A stretch of 64,000 nt of DNA. Origin: Actinopolyspora alba. GTDB taxonomy: Bacteria; Actinomycetota; Actinomycetes; Mycobacteriales; Pseudonocardiaceae. A model generated the notes under the pieces. That model was given only the letters and a program-made list of their open reading frames with translations. It made no database searches and was not told where the DNA came from. Position 1 is the first letter of the stretch. Each line of letters starts with the position of its first letter. The position numbers and the translations under genes are program-made. The stretch covers positions 310,001-374,000 of the forward strand of contig NZ_FOMZ01000001.1 in NCBI RefSeq assembly GCF_900112765.1, written 5' to 3'. This document shows, piece after piece, positions 1-8,032 of the stretch.

Positions 1-212
1 TCGCGGATCACCCTTCCGTTGCCGAGCAGGTTGTCGTAAGGCAGGAAGATCAGGTCCAACCAGGACGGTTCGACCAGCGCCCGGAGAGCCGCGACGTTGT
101 GCACGAAGGTGTCGCGGGGTTCCACGAGCACGACCTCGGCGAACTCGTCGATCGCCCTGGCCGCCGTGATACCGCCGTATCCGCCACCGACAACGACGAC
201 GGTTGCTGTCAT
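1..212 (-). CDS. FAD/NAD(P)-dependent oxidoreductase, N-terminal part (runs off the window)
   Basis: About 70 residues are visible, starting at an ATG whose start triplet is at 210-212, behind a GGAGGA ribosome site. The N-terminus has the dinucleotide-binding fingerprint VVVVGGGYGGITAAR followed by an acidic strand end (VLVEP), as in the FAD domain of pyridine nucleotide-disulfide and AIF/FSP1-like oxidoreductases. The remainder, including any NAD domain, lies beyond base 1, so the substrate cannot be assigned. The gene is divergent from the MarR gene at 343 and shares a 130-base control region with an 11-bp inverted repeat. A MarR-controlled oxidoreductase is a common arrangement, but the link is inferred. 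Confidence 0.75.
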   Translation of the reverse strand, partial: MTATVVVVGGGYGGITAARAIDEFAEVVLVEPRDTFVHNVAALRALVEPSWLDLIFLPYDNLLGNGRVIR

Positions 213-278
213 GGTTCCTCCGATATCCACGGGCCGTCACCCGCCTCGCGTTCGGGAACGGCTCGTTCCGCGTCAAAT

Positions 279-317
279 ATTAATGTCATTATGTAACAGT
301 TACAGTATGACATTAAT
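279..317. promoter_or_regulatory. Candidate MarR operator, 11-bp inverted repeat
   Basis: ATTAATGTCAT at 279-289 is mirrored exactly by ATGACATTAAT at 307-317. The 17-base spacer holds a smaller palindrome, TAACAGTTA. The stretch is very AT-rich for this genome and lies between the divergent oxidoreductase and marR starts, as expected for a MarR-family autoregulatory operator. Binding is inferred. Confidence 0.6.
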
Positions 318-342
318 TTGGCGGGTGGATAGAGTTGCACTC

Positions 343-822
343 ATGAGCGAGCACGAGACACGTCCCCCGAGCCTGCTTTCGCTGCCCTCCTACCTGGCGG
401 GGCACGTCGCGCGTATCGGCCACCGGGAGCTGGACGGGGCGCTCGCCGAACGAGGACTGCGGTTACCGCACTTCGCGGTGCTCACGGCGCTCTCGGACTT
501 CGGGCCGCTGACGCAGCACGTGCTCGCCGATCGGCTCCGGTTCAACCGCAGCCATCTGGTCGGCTACCTCGACAAGCTGGAGCAGCGGGAACTGGTGCGC
601 CGGGAGCGCGACCCCGAGGACCGACGTCGGCACCGGGTCACGCTGACCACGGCCGGAGCGGAACTCGCCGGGGAGATGACAGCGGTCGCCCGGTCCGCGC
701 AGCGAGAACTGCTCAGCCCCCTCACGGACGAGGAACGTGACACGCTGGTCGAGCTGCTGGGACGCGTGCTGGCCACCGACGACTCGGGGCGGAACTCCGC
801 TGCCGACCGGGCTGCCGACTGA
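343..822 (+). CDS. MarR-family transcriptional regulator
   Basis: A 159-residue protein of typical MarR length. It has an N-terminal dimerisation helix, a winged helix-turn-helix around residues 50-95 (LTQHVLADRLRFNRSHL then the wing RRERDPEDRRRHRVTLT) and a C-terminal dimerisation helix. The ATG at 343 is preferred over an in-frame ATG at 307 because the latter begins inside the palindromic operator and has no ribosome site. Codon 41 is a TTA, which is rare in high-GC actinomycetes. The protein probably represses the divergent oxidoreductase and itself through the 279-317 repeat. The ligand is unknown; many MarR proteins with oxidoreductase neighbours sense phenolics or oxidants. Confidence 0.85.
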   Translation: MSEHETRPPSLLSLPSYLAGHVARIGHRELDGALAERGLRLPHFAVLTALSDFGPLTQHVLADRLRFNRSHLVGYLDKLEQRELVRRERDPEDRRRHRVTLTTAGAELAGEMTAVARSAQRELLSPLTDEERDTLVELLGRVLATDDSGRNSAADRAAD

Positions 823-1011
823 GTCCGGCACTCTTCGGAGAGACGCGCACCCGTCCGACGGACGGAACTCGCGCGTCCGACGTAAGCGACCGCTCGTGCG
901 GGCACCGCTCCCTGCCGATGCTCACATGCACGCGACGCCTGATTGGGTACTCGTCCCGAGAAACGGTGAATTCACCGGCTTCGGCGCGCCATGACGTGAA
1001 CAATCGATGAC

Positions 1012-1211
1012 ATGGCACAGACGACCAACAAGCAGGGTGAATGGCTGAAGAGCTCCTACAGCGCGGTAGCCAGTGACAACTGCGTGGAGGTGCGACTCAC
1101 CGGCACCGCCGTGGGCGTCCGCGACTCCAAGAACCCGACGGCCCCGTCCACACCTTCACCCACCACGCCTGGCACGCCTTCCTCCGCGCCACGACCGAAC
1201 CGACCGAATAG
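1012..1211 (+). pseudogene. DUF397 protein gene with a one-base frameshift
   Basis: The start MAQTTNKQGEWLKSSYS and the motif NCVEVRLTGTAVGVRDSKNP are standard DUF397. Compared with the intact paralogue at 2540-2734, one C is missing from the C-run at 1134-1136 (three instead of four). As read, the frame enters a Pro/Thr-rich nonsense tail ending at 1317. Restoring one base gives DGPVHTFTHHAWHAFLRATT and a stop at 1209-1211, which matches the paralogue. The gene is either a recent pseudogene or carries a sequencing error in a short homopolymer. DUF397 proteins are small partners of WhiJ-type XRE regulators in sporulating actinomycetes. Confidence 0.75.
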
Positions 1212-1309
1212 GACCGTTTTCAGTGACAACAACGCGTCAAGACGGTGTCGTCGGTTCAACTCACGAAACCGACGACACCCGTCGAAAACACCGATGACGA
1301 CCAACGCGC

Positions 1310-1543
1310 TCACATAACAGTCAACGGCTCACCCTCGACGTCGAGTTCAGCGATGGCACGGCTGCCCAGCGATACCAGCTGTTCAAGTGCGTCGCGATCC
1401 AGACTGAGCACGAAGCTCTCCGAGGAACCGAACGCGAGGTTGGCCTGCTCGTTGAGCCGGTCCACCTCACAGCGGACCGCCACCCCACGGGCCATCTCCA
1501 CGTAGGACTCCACCGATACCCCGGTGTGCCGGTAAAGACTCAT
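1310..1543 (-). CDS. Small hypothetical protein, 77 aa
   Basis: Begins at an ATG read from 1543 with a clear AAGGAG ribosome site at about 1554-1559. The product starts MSLYRHTGVSVESYVEMARG and is acidic and hydrophilic, with no membrane segment or signal peptide. I do not recognise a family. It is divergent from the XRE regulator at 1674, and their shared promoter region contains a 19-bp palindrome, so it is probably part of the same XRE/DUF397 locus. Candidate roles such as an antitoxin-like or anti-regulator partner are speculation. Confidence 0.6.
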   Translation of the reverse strand: MSLYRHTGVSVESYVEMARGVAVRCEVDRLNEQANLAFGSSESFVLSLDRDALEQLVSLGSRAIAELDVEGEPLTVM

Positions 1544-1615
1544 GATCCACGCTCCTTGCTGGTCGATACGATGATTGATCGAGCTGACAGGAATGGTGGC
1601 CACCACAACCAAGAT

Positions 1616-1634
1616 AAGACTGACCGTCAGTCTT
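1616..1634. promoter_or_regulatory. Perfect 19-bp palindrome, candidate XRE operator
   Basis: AAGACTGAC-C-GTCAGTCTT is a perfect inverted repeat around a single central base. It sits between the divergent starts at 1543 and 1674, about 40 bases upstream of the XRE start. Position and symmetry suggest the binding site of the XRE protein; this is inferred. Confidence 0.6.
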
Positions 1635-1673
1635 TGACAGCCATCTGATCGGGTGAGTTACGAGAGGAAGCGC

Positions 1674-2540
1674 ATGGGCCGTGCCCGTCAGACGTTCGAG
1701 CGGCGGCAACTGGGGCTCACCCTGCGTCGACTCCGGGAACAAGCAGGCAAATCACAGCACGCCGCTGCGCAGGAGATCGGCAAGGCGCGCTCGCGGTTGG
1801 TCCAGATCGAGGACGGTGAGGGAACCCTGCCACCGGACAGCCTCGACAGCCTGCTCGATCTCTACTCGGTAGAGCCTCAGGAACGGGAAACGGTACGAGC
1901 GCTGGCGAGCTCGGCCCGAAAACGCCAGAAACGCAGGGCGTACGTGGACACGCTGCCCGACGCCTACCAGCGGTTCGCCGACCTGGAAAGCAACGCGACC
2001 GAGATCAAGGCGTTCGAACCGAGCATCGTTCCCGGACTACTGCAGTCGCCTTCCTACATCCGTTCGGTAATAAGCTCCTGGGAAGGCATCTTCACCAGCT
2101 CAGCACCGGCCGAGATCGAACAGCGTATCGACTATCGGATGAATCGCCAGTCCAAAACATTGCACAGTGAGCACCCGAGCGAGCTCGACATCGTGCTCGC
2201 GGAGCACGCCATCCTGGACATGAAGAGAACTGACTTCTTGCTGCGGGATCAGCTCGAACACGTGCTGTCCCTGCTTGATCATCACGAAAGCCTGACAGTT
2301 CGAGTGCTGCCGGTAGGAGCGGTGTCGAATCCGGCTTGTGGCGGCGGATTCACGATATTCGGTTTCGGGGACCGAGGTTCACCGATAGCTTTCTCCTCGG
2401 TTGTACACGGCCCATCCGTCTACCTCGACGACGCGGAAGACGTGGGAGTGCTCACCAGAATCTTCGATCGAGTGTGCGAGTTGACACTCTCTCCAGAGGA
2501 GTCACGGGCTTTCCTGGAACGAACCCGCAAGGAGGTCTGA
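1674..2540 (+). CDS. XRE-family regulator with DUF5753 C-terminal domain (WhiJ-like)
   Basis: The start at 1674 is chosen because GAGAGGAAG lies directly upstream; an in-frame GTG at 1653 has no such site. Residues about 5-60 form a Cro/C1-type helix-turn-helix (LGLTLRRLREQAGKSQHAAAQ). From about residue 95 the protein matches the DUF5753 ligand-sensor-like domain (FEPSIVPGLLQSPSYIRSV, and VRVLPVGA near the end). XRE-DUF5753 proteins followed by a DUF397 gene form the WhiJ-type module that is multiplied in Streptomyces and relatives and linked to developmental control. Here the DUF397 gene overlaps the stop codon, so translation is coupled. The effector is not known. Confidence 0.88.
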   Translation: MGRARQTFERRQLGLTLRRLREQAGKSQHAAAQEIGKARSRLVQIEDGEGTLPPDSLDSLLDLYSVEPQERETVRALASSARKRQKRRAYVDTLPDAYQRFADLESNATEIKAFEPSIVPGLLQSPSYIRSVISSWEGIFTSSAPAEIEQRIDYRMNRQSKTLHSEHPSELDIVLAEHAILDMKRTDFLLRDQLEHVLSLLDHHESLTVRVLPVGAVSNPACGGGFTIFGFGDRGSPIAFSSVVHGPSVYLDDAEDVGVLTRIFDRVCELTLSPEESRAFLERTRKEV

Positions 2541-2734
2541 TGTACGACACCGGCTGGATCAAGAGCAGTCGCAGTTCCGGAGGCAGCGACAACTGCGTGG
2601 AGGTGCGACTCACCGACACCGCCGTGGGCGTCCGCGACTCCAAGAACCCCGACGGCCCCGTCCACACCTTCACCCACCACGCCTGGCACGCCTTCCTCCG
2701 CACCGCCACCACCCTCGACGAGCACCGGCGATGA
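2540..2734 (+). CDS. DUF397 domain protein
   Basis: A 64-residue protein made up almost entirely of one DUF397 domain: WIKSSRSSGGSDNCVEV, then GVRDSKNPDGP and the terminal HAWHAFLR. The ATG overlaps the TGA of the XRE gene (TGATG) with AAGGAGG at 2529-2535. DUF397 proteins act with the adjacent XRE/DUF5753 protein in WhiJ-type modules, probably by direct binding. This copy is intact, unlike the frameshifted copy at 1012. The near-identical nucleotide stretch shared by the two copies indicates a recent duplication or gene conversion. Confidence 0.88.
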   Translation: MYDTGWIKSSRSSGGSDNCVEVRLTDTAVGVRDSKNPDGPVHTFTHHAWHAFLRTATTLDEHRR

Positions 2735-2780
2735 GAGCACCGGGACACCGCCGGACCGGGCGGAGTTAGCACGATCGGCG

Positions 2781-2822
2781 GTGGCCGGGCGTCAATTTCT
2801 CGCGAAATCGCCGCCCGGCCAC
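2781..2822. repeat. Element A copy 1, in an extended terminator-like hairpin
   Basis: The core GTCAATTTCTCGCGAAATCG begins at 2791. It is flanked by GTGGCCGGGCG (2781-2791) and its exact complement CGCCCGGCCAC (2812-2822), giving an 11-bp outer stem above which ATTTC/GAAAT pair around a TCGC loop. It lies between two convergent genes (DUF397 and phoH), which fits a bidirectional terminator. Confidence 0.7.
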
Positions 2823-2853
2823 GCCGTCCTTCGAGGGCTCGCCCCTGGGGGCA

Positions 2854-4245
2854 TCAGCTCATGAACTCACCCTCCAGCATCTCGGTGACCAGGGCAGCCA
2901 CCGGGGACCGCTCGGAGCGGGTCAGTGTGACGTGCGCGAACAGCGGGTGACCCTTGAGCTTCTCGATCACGGCCGCGACGCCGTCGTGCCTGCCGACCCG
3001 CAGGTTGTCGCGCTGCGCCACGTCGTGGGTGAGCACCACCCGCGAATTGGCACCCAGCCGCGACAGCACCGTCAGCAGCACGTTGCGCTCCAGCGACTGC
3101 GCCTCGTCGACGATCACGAAGGAGTCGTGCAGCGAGCGCCCCCTGATGTGGGTCAGCGGCAGCACTTCGAGCATCTCCCGGTCGATGACCTCGTCGATGA
3201 CGTTCTGCCCCGCGAGCGCGCCCAGCGTGTCGTAGACCGCCTGCCCCCAGGGCTGCATCTTGTCGTCCTCGCTGCCGGGCAGGTAGCCGAGCTGCTGCCC
3301 GCCCACCGCGTAGAGCGGCCGGAAGACCATCACCTTGCGGTGCCTGTTCTGTTCCATCACGGATTCCAGCCCGGCGCACAGCGCCAGCGCGGACTTGCCG
3401 GTTCCGGCCCGACCGCCCAGCGAGACGATGCCGACCTCGGGGTCCAGCAACAGGTCCAGGGCTATCCGCTGCTCGGCGGAGCGACCGTGCAGCCCGAACG
3501 CCTCGCGCTCACCGCGCACCAGCCGCACCGTCTTGTCCGGGGTCACCCGGCCCAGCGCGTTCTTCGTTCCCGCGAGCAGCCGCAACCCGGTGTTGACCGG
3601 GAGTTCGGCGGCTTCGGCCAACTCCACCGAGCCGGACTTGAACAGCGTGTCCACCTCGTTGGGCGGCACGTCCAGATCGGTCATGCCGGACCAACCGGTG
3701 GAGATCACGTCCTGCGCCCGGTACTCGTCCGCGTCCAACGCCACAGCGGCGGCCTTGACCCGCAGCGGCATGTCCTTGCTGATCAGGGTCACCAGGTGAC
3801 CGTCACCGGCCAGGTTCAGCGCGCACGCCAGGATGCGGGCGTCGTTGGACTCGTTGCGAAACCCCGGAGGCAGCACCTCGGGGTCGGAGTGGTTCAACTC
3901 GACGTGCAGTCGACCACCCGACTCACCGACCGGAACCGGCTCGTCCAACTTGCCGTGTCGCAGTCGCAGGTCGTCGAGACCACGCAGCGCCTCCCGCGCG
4001 AACCAGCCCAGTTCGGGGTGGTGGCGCTTGCCTTCCAACTCGCTGATCACGACCAGTGGCAGGACGACACTGTGCTCGGCGAACCTGGTGAAAGCCCAGG
4101 GGTCCGACAACAGCACAGAAGTGTCCAGGACGTAGCTACGCACTCCCCTTCCCTCGGACGCGTCCGACGGACGCGGTGCGGGAGCTGAGGAATTCACGCT
4201 TTCGGAACCGGACAGGGGCTCCGCTTGCTGGGAACGTCGTGTCAT
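2854..4245 (-). CDS. phoH2: PhoH2: PIN ribonuclease domain fused to PhoH ATPase/helicase
   Basis: About 463 residues. The N-terminal PIN domain starts near residue 38 ([13 protein letters not shown], with further acidic residues E70 and D/E around 134-137). The C-terminal PhoH ATPase has Walker [10 protein letters not shown] near residue 280 and Walker B FVIVDEAQ near residue 380. Mycobacterial PhoH2 (Rv1095) with this architecture is an RNA helicase/ribonuclease. GGGAG precedes the start; a GTG at 4248 is an alternative to the ATG at 4245. Unlike the mycobacterial gene, no small antitoxin-like frame is evident directly upstream. The position near the mca-greA-cbs block agrees with the mycobacterial gene order. 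Confidence 0.92.
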   Translation of the reverse strand: MTRRSQQAEPLSGSESVNSSAPAPRPSDASEGRGVRSYVLDTSVLLSDPWAFTRFAEHSVVLPLVVISELEGKRHHPELGWFAREALRGLDDLRLRHGKLDEPVPVGESGGRLHVELNHSDPEVLPPGFRNESNDARILACALNLAGDGHLVTLISKDMPLRVKAAAVALDADEYRAQDVISTGWSGMTDLDVPPNEVDTLFKSGSVELAEAAELPVNTGLRLLAGTKNALGRVTPDKTVRLVRGEREAFGLHGRSAEQRIALDLLLDPEVGIVSLGGRAGTGKSALALCAGLESVMEQNRHRKVMVFRPLYAVGGQQLGYLPGSEDDKMQPWGQAVYDTLGALAGQNVIDEVIDREMLEVLPLTHIRGRSLHDSFVIVDEAQSLERNVLLTVLSRLGANSRVVLTHDVAQRDNLRVGRHDGVAAVIEKLKGHPLFAHVTLTRSERSPVAALVTEMLEGEFMS

Positions 4246-4248
4246 CAC

Positions 4249-4609
4249 GGCTACTCCCTAACGGGCACGAACGACCGCGCCCGTTCGTCGGCGGGCCGGG
4301 CCGCCCCGCACCCCGTCGGAGTCGGGCCGTGGGCAGCCACCCGGTGGAGCCCGATCCGACCTTCGACACGGGTGAAGGGCCTCCCCGGACGGGCCGCAAC
4401 TGCACGACCCGTCACCGCGGACGCTACCCGTGTGATCGGACGTTGGCAGGCAGCCACACAGGTGATTAAACGAATCGTCACCCGAAAGCCACAGTGTGCA
4501 CACCCACACGGCCCCTACGGTGAACCCATCACCCGACCGTGGGCCGTGGACTGTTTCGCACCCGCACGCCGCGCGGAATCGATCCCGCGGTTCGCACCGC
4601 CTACCCGAG
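4249..4609. other. 361-base gap without a supported gene
   Basis: Lies between the phoH2 start and the kinase stop, both on the minus strand. It must hold the phoH2 promoter. I see no strong hairpin, repeat or credible small reading frame. Confidence 0.5.
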
Positions 4610-5488
4610 TCAGCGAGGGGACATCCCGCGCAGCCACTCCCCGCGCCCCGCACGGCGCACCCGGTCGGCGGCGATCCCGGCCGCGAACGAAAGCGTGTCG
4701 GGCAGGCCGGACAGCGGGGCACCACCGGCGACCGCGTGGACCACCGCACCGTGGAACACATCGCCCGCGCCGAGCGTGTCCACCGCCTCGACCTCGGGGA
4801 CGGGAACGCTGCCGCTCGCGCCGTCCGGCGACCACCAGAGCACGTCCCCGGGCCCCCGGGTGATCGCCACGGACCCCACTCCGCGTTCGAACAGCGCGGC
4901 GGGCTGCTCGTCGAGCTCGGTCGTACCGGGCATCCGGAAGTCGGCGGAGCAGACCGCGAGGTCCACTCGGGGGAGGATCTCGGCGAGCACGGGTTTCCAA
5001 CTGCCACCGTCGAGCACCACGGGAGCACCGGCCCGTTCGGCGTGCCGCACGGCCGCTCGGGCGAGCACGGGACGATGACCGTCCACGAGCACCGCGTCGG
5101 GGACGGTCCGCAGCAGTGCGCCCGGCTCCGGATCGGCATCCTTCGGGGCGCGCGAGACCACGCTGCGGCTACCGGTGGTGCTGTGCACCGTCACGGCGGA
5201 GACCACCGGCGGCGTCCCGCTCCCGGGAGTGACGTCGAGCAGTTCGACTCCGTGCTCGGCGAGTTCGTCCGCCACTACCCCGGCCATCGGGTGATTCCCC
5301 AGTGCCGTCAGCAGGCTCACCTCCGAACCGAGCGCGGCGGCGGTGACGGCGGCCCCGGTGGCAGGCCCGCCCGCGCTCAACTCTGCCCGCTCGGCGGTGG
5401 TCTTCTCGTTCGGCCCCGGGAACTCGGCCACCCGCTGCAGCAGGTCCAGCGTGACCATCCCGGCGCACAGCACGGCGCGTCGGCTCAT
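4610..5488 (-). CDS. PfkB-family carbohydrate kinase
   Basis: A 292-residue ribokinase-fold protein beginning MSRRAVLCAGMVTLDLL behind GGAGGG. The first PfkB signature region is around residues 38-60 (LSAGGPATGAAVTAAALG). The second signature DTLGAGDVFHGAV, near residue 237, includes the catalytic Asp of the DTxGAGD motif and the anion hole. Substrates of the family include ribose, fructose, ketohexoses and nucleosides; the sequence does not decide between them. There is no sugar transporter or regulator beside it, so the pathway is open. It is transcribed alone, downstream of the DUF885 gene on the same strand. Confidence 0.85.
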   Translation of the reverse strand: MSRRAVLCAGMVTLDLLQRVAEFPGPNEKTTAERAELSAGGPATGAAVTAAALGSEVSLLTALGNHPMAGVVADELAEHGVELLDVTPGSGTPPVVSAVTVHSTTGSRSVVSRAPKDADPEPGALLRTVPDAVLVDGHRPVLARAAVRHAERAGAPVVLDGGSWKPVLAEILPRVDLAVCSADFRMPGTTELDEQPAALFERGVGSVAITRGPGDVLWWSPDGASGSVPVPEVEAVDTLGAGDVFHGAVVHAVAGGAPLSGLPDTLSFAAGIAADRVRRAGRGEWLRGMSPR

Positions 5489-5534
5489 CGGCCCTCCGAT
5501 CGGCGGAAATCCCGGCGTTCGCGCCGGGGAGCAG

Positions 5535-6725
5535 TCAAGCGGCGATTCTGCCGGAGAGCTCGGACCGCAGGGTGTGCGGCGGCAGCGGCCGATCCAACAG
5601 CCGTTCGTAGCGAGCGCGGCGGTGTTCGGGACCATCGGCGTCCAACCAGGAACCGGTCAACTCGTACGCGGTTGGGCAGACGACGGCGTACGCGGCGGCG
5701 GAAGGGTCGGAGAGACGTTCCAGCAGCACCCGGGCACGCGAATCGTCCAGCAGCAACCAGCGCCGCAGGTACTCGCGCACCCGGTGGGGATCGGTGCCGT
5801 GCTCGTGCAGCATCAGCGCGGCGTCCCGCCGTACCCCGGCGAGCACGCGCCGCGCGGCGTCCATTCGTTCGAGGTCCTCCGCCGCGGGCACCGGCAGAAT
5901 CCCGTGGAGCACCTCACGAACCCGGGCTCCCCAGGCCGGACCGAGCAGCACGTCCAGCGCCCGTTCGGCCAGTCCCTCCGAGACCGCGCACTGCGGGGTG
6001 TCGGTGAGCGCGATGTCGTGTTCGGGAAGCGTGCCGCGGCAGTGCTGGGTGTGGTGGCCGGGATAGCTCTCGTGCGCCAGCAGCCTGGGCAGGTCGCTGA
6101 GGCGGTGCGGCACGGCGGTGCTGACGGTGACGACGGAGCGGCCGCCGCCGAGGTAGTGCTGCAGCCCGCCGAAGGAAGGATCGTGCCGGAACCGGTACGT
6201 CACCCGCTCGTGCACCGGCAGCCGGAACGCCGCTCGCGCCCGGACTCGGAAGGCTTCGGAGAGGGCACGCACGCAGTCGGGCAGCGCTTCCGCCGGGACG
6301 CGTTCGCGTTCGCGGAAGTTCGCCACCCGCTCGACCAGCGTGGCGCCCCGGGGCAGCCAGTGGGCGAGTTCGTCGTGGACCGCCGCGTAGTGCTCGGGGT
6401 CGGTGCGGTCCACCTCGAGCTGGAAGCGGCGGCGCAGCCTGCCCGCGAACGACACGGGACCCCCGGCGAGCCCGCGGGCGGCGCAGTCCAGCGCGGCGAG
6501 CTGCCCGAGCAGGAAGTCGGTACGGTCGGCATCCAGCGCGGCCCGCCGGACGGTTCGACGCAGTCCGCGTGCCTGTGAGGCGAGCAAGCCGGGAAGCGGT
6601 GCGGGCTCGCGGTCCACCTGCCCGCGCAGCGCGCGATCGCCGGTGTAGCTCTGCACGAAGCCGAGGGACAGCCGCCCGAACCGCAGGCCGAGGACGAGGT
6701 ACTCGGCGACCGGCGCTTCGGGCAT
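5535..6725 (-). CDS. DUF885 family protein (putative metallopeptidase-like)
   Basis: About 396 residues from MPEAPVAEYLVLG. The central motif LAHESYPGHHTQH (about residue 225) is the HESxPGHH signature of DUF885, a family related to zinc carboxypeptidases. TPQCAVSEGLAERA, a conserved segment that probably supplies a further metal ligand, follows. No signal peptide is visible, so the protein is predicted to be cytoplasmic. No good ribosome site precedes the start; a TATCCT box a few bases upstream suggests a leaderless message. An upstream in-frame extension to 6845 lacks family similarity and is not used. The substrate is unknown. Confidence 0.8.
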   Translation of the reverse strand: MPEAPVAEYLVLGLRFGRLSLGFVQSYTGDRALRGQVDREPAPLPGLLASQARGLRRTVRRAALDADRTDFLLGQLAALDCAARGLAGGPVSFAGRLRRRFQLEVDRTDPEHYAAVHDELAHWLPRGATLVERVANFRERERVPAEALPDCVRALSEAFRVRARAAFRLPVHERVTYRFRHDPSFGGLQHYLGGGRSVVTVSTAVPHRLSDLPRLLAHESYPGHHTQHCRGTLPEHDIALTDTPQCAVSEGLAERALDVLLGPAWGARVREVLHGILPVPAAEDLERMDAARRVLAGVRRDAALMLHEHGTDPHRVREYLRRWLLLDDSRARVLLERLSDPSAAAYAVVCPTAYELTGSWLDADGPEHRRARYERLLDRPLPPHTLRSELSGRIAA

Positions 6726-7041
6726 GTCGGCAGGATAGCGGAGGTCGCGGCTTTCGTGCCGTGTTCGCGCCGCGGGGATCGGGGCGTTCGCCCCCGAGAG
6801 TGACGCACGACCGGAAAGCTTCCGGCGAATCATTCCGAGCACCAACGTCGCCTTTCGTGTGTCACCCGAAAGATACCTTTAGAAACCAAATTAGATATTT
6901 ACACGATAGTGTTACCGAGCTTTCCTCGCGATCATGCAGTCGATAGGTTTCCTTCGTGTGCGCGCCCACGGCGGAATTTTCTGGGGTTCCGTCGTGCGAA
7001 CCGCGTTCCACGAATCACCCGTACCGACAGGGAGCGAGAAA
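6726..7041. promoter_or_regulatory. AT-rich control region upstream of the first chaplin
   Basis: About 6860-6915 is markedly AT-rich (for example AAATTAGATATTTACACGAT) in a GC-rich window and contains no supported gene. It probably carries the promoter of the first chaplin-like gene and part of the divergent DUF885 promoter. I cannot assign a sigma factor. Confidence 0.45.
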
Positions 7042-7293
7042 ATGCTGAAGAAGACCGCCGCCACCGTGGGTATCGCCGCCGCCGGCATGGTCGCCATGGC
7101 CCCCATGGCCAGCGCCGACTCCAAGGACAACGACGGCATCAACATCCTCAACGACAACAACATCAGCGCCGTCCCGGTCCAGCTGTGCGGCAACAACGTC
7201 GCCGTGCTCGGCGTTGTCGCCAACGTGCTGACCTCGCAGTCCTCCGAGTGCGTCAACGCCCCGGTCGTGGACCACCCCAAGGCGATCAGCTGA
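7042..7293 (+). CDS. Chaplin-like secreted coat protein
   Basis: An 83-residue precursor with a Sec signal peptide (MLKKTAATVGIAAAGMVAMA, cleavage after ASA) and a mature part of about 57 residues. It carries one chaplin-type domain: short Asn-rich repeats, then VQLCGNNVAVLGVVANVL and a second Cys (SSECVN). The two Cys and the hydrophobic stretch between them are typical of short chaplins, which assemble into amyloid films on aerial hyphae and spores. The ribosome site is GGAG at 7031. A near-identical paralogue follows at 7592. Streptomyces chaplins are developmentally controlled, and the same is likely here. Confidence 0.82.
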   Translation: MLKKTAATVGIAAAGMVAMAPMASADSKDNDGINILNDNNISAVPVQLCGNNVAVLGVVANVLTSQSSECVNAPVVDHPKAIS

Positions 7294-7321
7294 GCCCGGA
7301 TCCCGCGCGGAACCGGAAGAG

Positions 7322-7361
7322 CCGGAGTGGACGGAGCTGACCTGACAGCCGTCCACTCCGG
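7322..7361 (+). terminator. Hairpin terminator after the first chaplin
   Basis: CCGGAGTGGACGG (7322-7334) pairs perfectly with CCGTCCACTCCGG (7349-7361). It begins 29 bases after the stop codon and separates the two chaplin genes. There is no clear T-run, as is usual in actinomycetes. Confidence 0.7.
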
Positions 7362-7591
7362 ATTCAGCGGCGAACCGAACGACCCCCCGGAGAGCTCGGA
7401 ACGAGAACGGAGCCGTTTCTTCCGCGCGATCGCGTGCCACGATTCGGCAGCCGATTTCCGTTCTGAAGGGCGATTTTCCGCACTGACGGACTCGTTCCGG
7501 GTCAACTCACGACAAAATCTCCTCCGCCGCTCGGAGTGCGAACAGGCGGAGAGCGTCGGAATCGACGTGTAATTCGAAGGAGAACTCCCCC

Positions 7592-7852
7592 ATGCTGAAG
7601 AAGACCGCCGCCGCCGTGGGTATCGCCGCCGCCGGCATGATGGCCATGGCCCCCATGGCCAGCGCCGACACCAAGGACAACGACGGCATCAACATCCTCA
7701 ACGACAACAACCTGAGCGTGCTGCCGGTCCAGCTGTGCGGCAACAACGTCGCCGTGCTCGGTGCGGTCGTCAACCTGCTGCACGCGCAGCCCTCGGAGTG
7801 CGTCAACGCCCCGGTCGTGGACCACCCCACCTCGATCACCAACGGCAGCTGA
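7592..7852 (+). CDS. Chaplin-like secreted coat protein, second tandem copy
   Basis: An 86-residue precursor, nearly identical to the product of 7042-7293 in the signal peptide, the KDNDGINILNDNN segment and the VQLCGNNVAVLG core. It differs in the segment before the second Cys (VNLLHAQPSECVN) and in a short C-terminal extension. The ribosome site is GAAGGAG. The strong coding-sequence identity with unrelated flanks points to a tandem gene duplication. Predicted cell-surface amphipathic coat protein; film formation is inferred from the family. Confidence 0.82.
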   Translation: MLKKTAAAVGIAAAGMMAMAPMASADTKDNDGINILNDNNLSVLPVQLCGNNVAVLGAVVNLLHAQPSECVNAPVVDHPTSITNGS

Positions 7853-7895
7853 GCACGGGCTGAACGGATTCGTCCCGACTCATCGGGATGAAACG

Positions 7896-7927
7896 AGCGG
7901 GGTCGGACATCGCGGTCCGGCCCCGCT
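7896..7927 (+). terminator. Hairpin terminator between the second chaplin and uppS
   Basis: AGCGGGGTCGGAC (7896-7908) pairs with GTCCGGCCCCGCT (7915-7927) around a six-base loop, with one T-G wobble. It lies between convergent genes and could serve both directions. Confidence 0.7.
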
Positions 7928-8032
7928 TCTCGGTTCCACGGATATCGTCGACGTCGCGGCACTTCGCGACTCGCGCCCGCCGTTCGGGACCCCGGTTCGG
8001 GAACTCGATCCAAGAGCTCTGCCGAGAACGCG

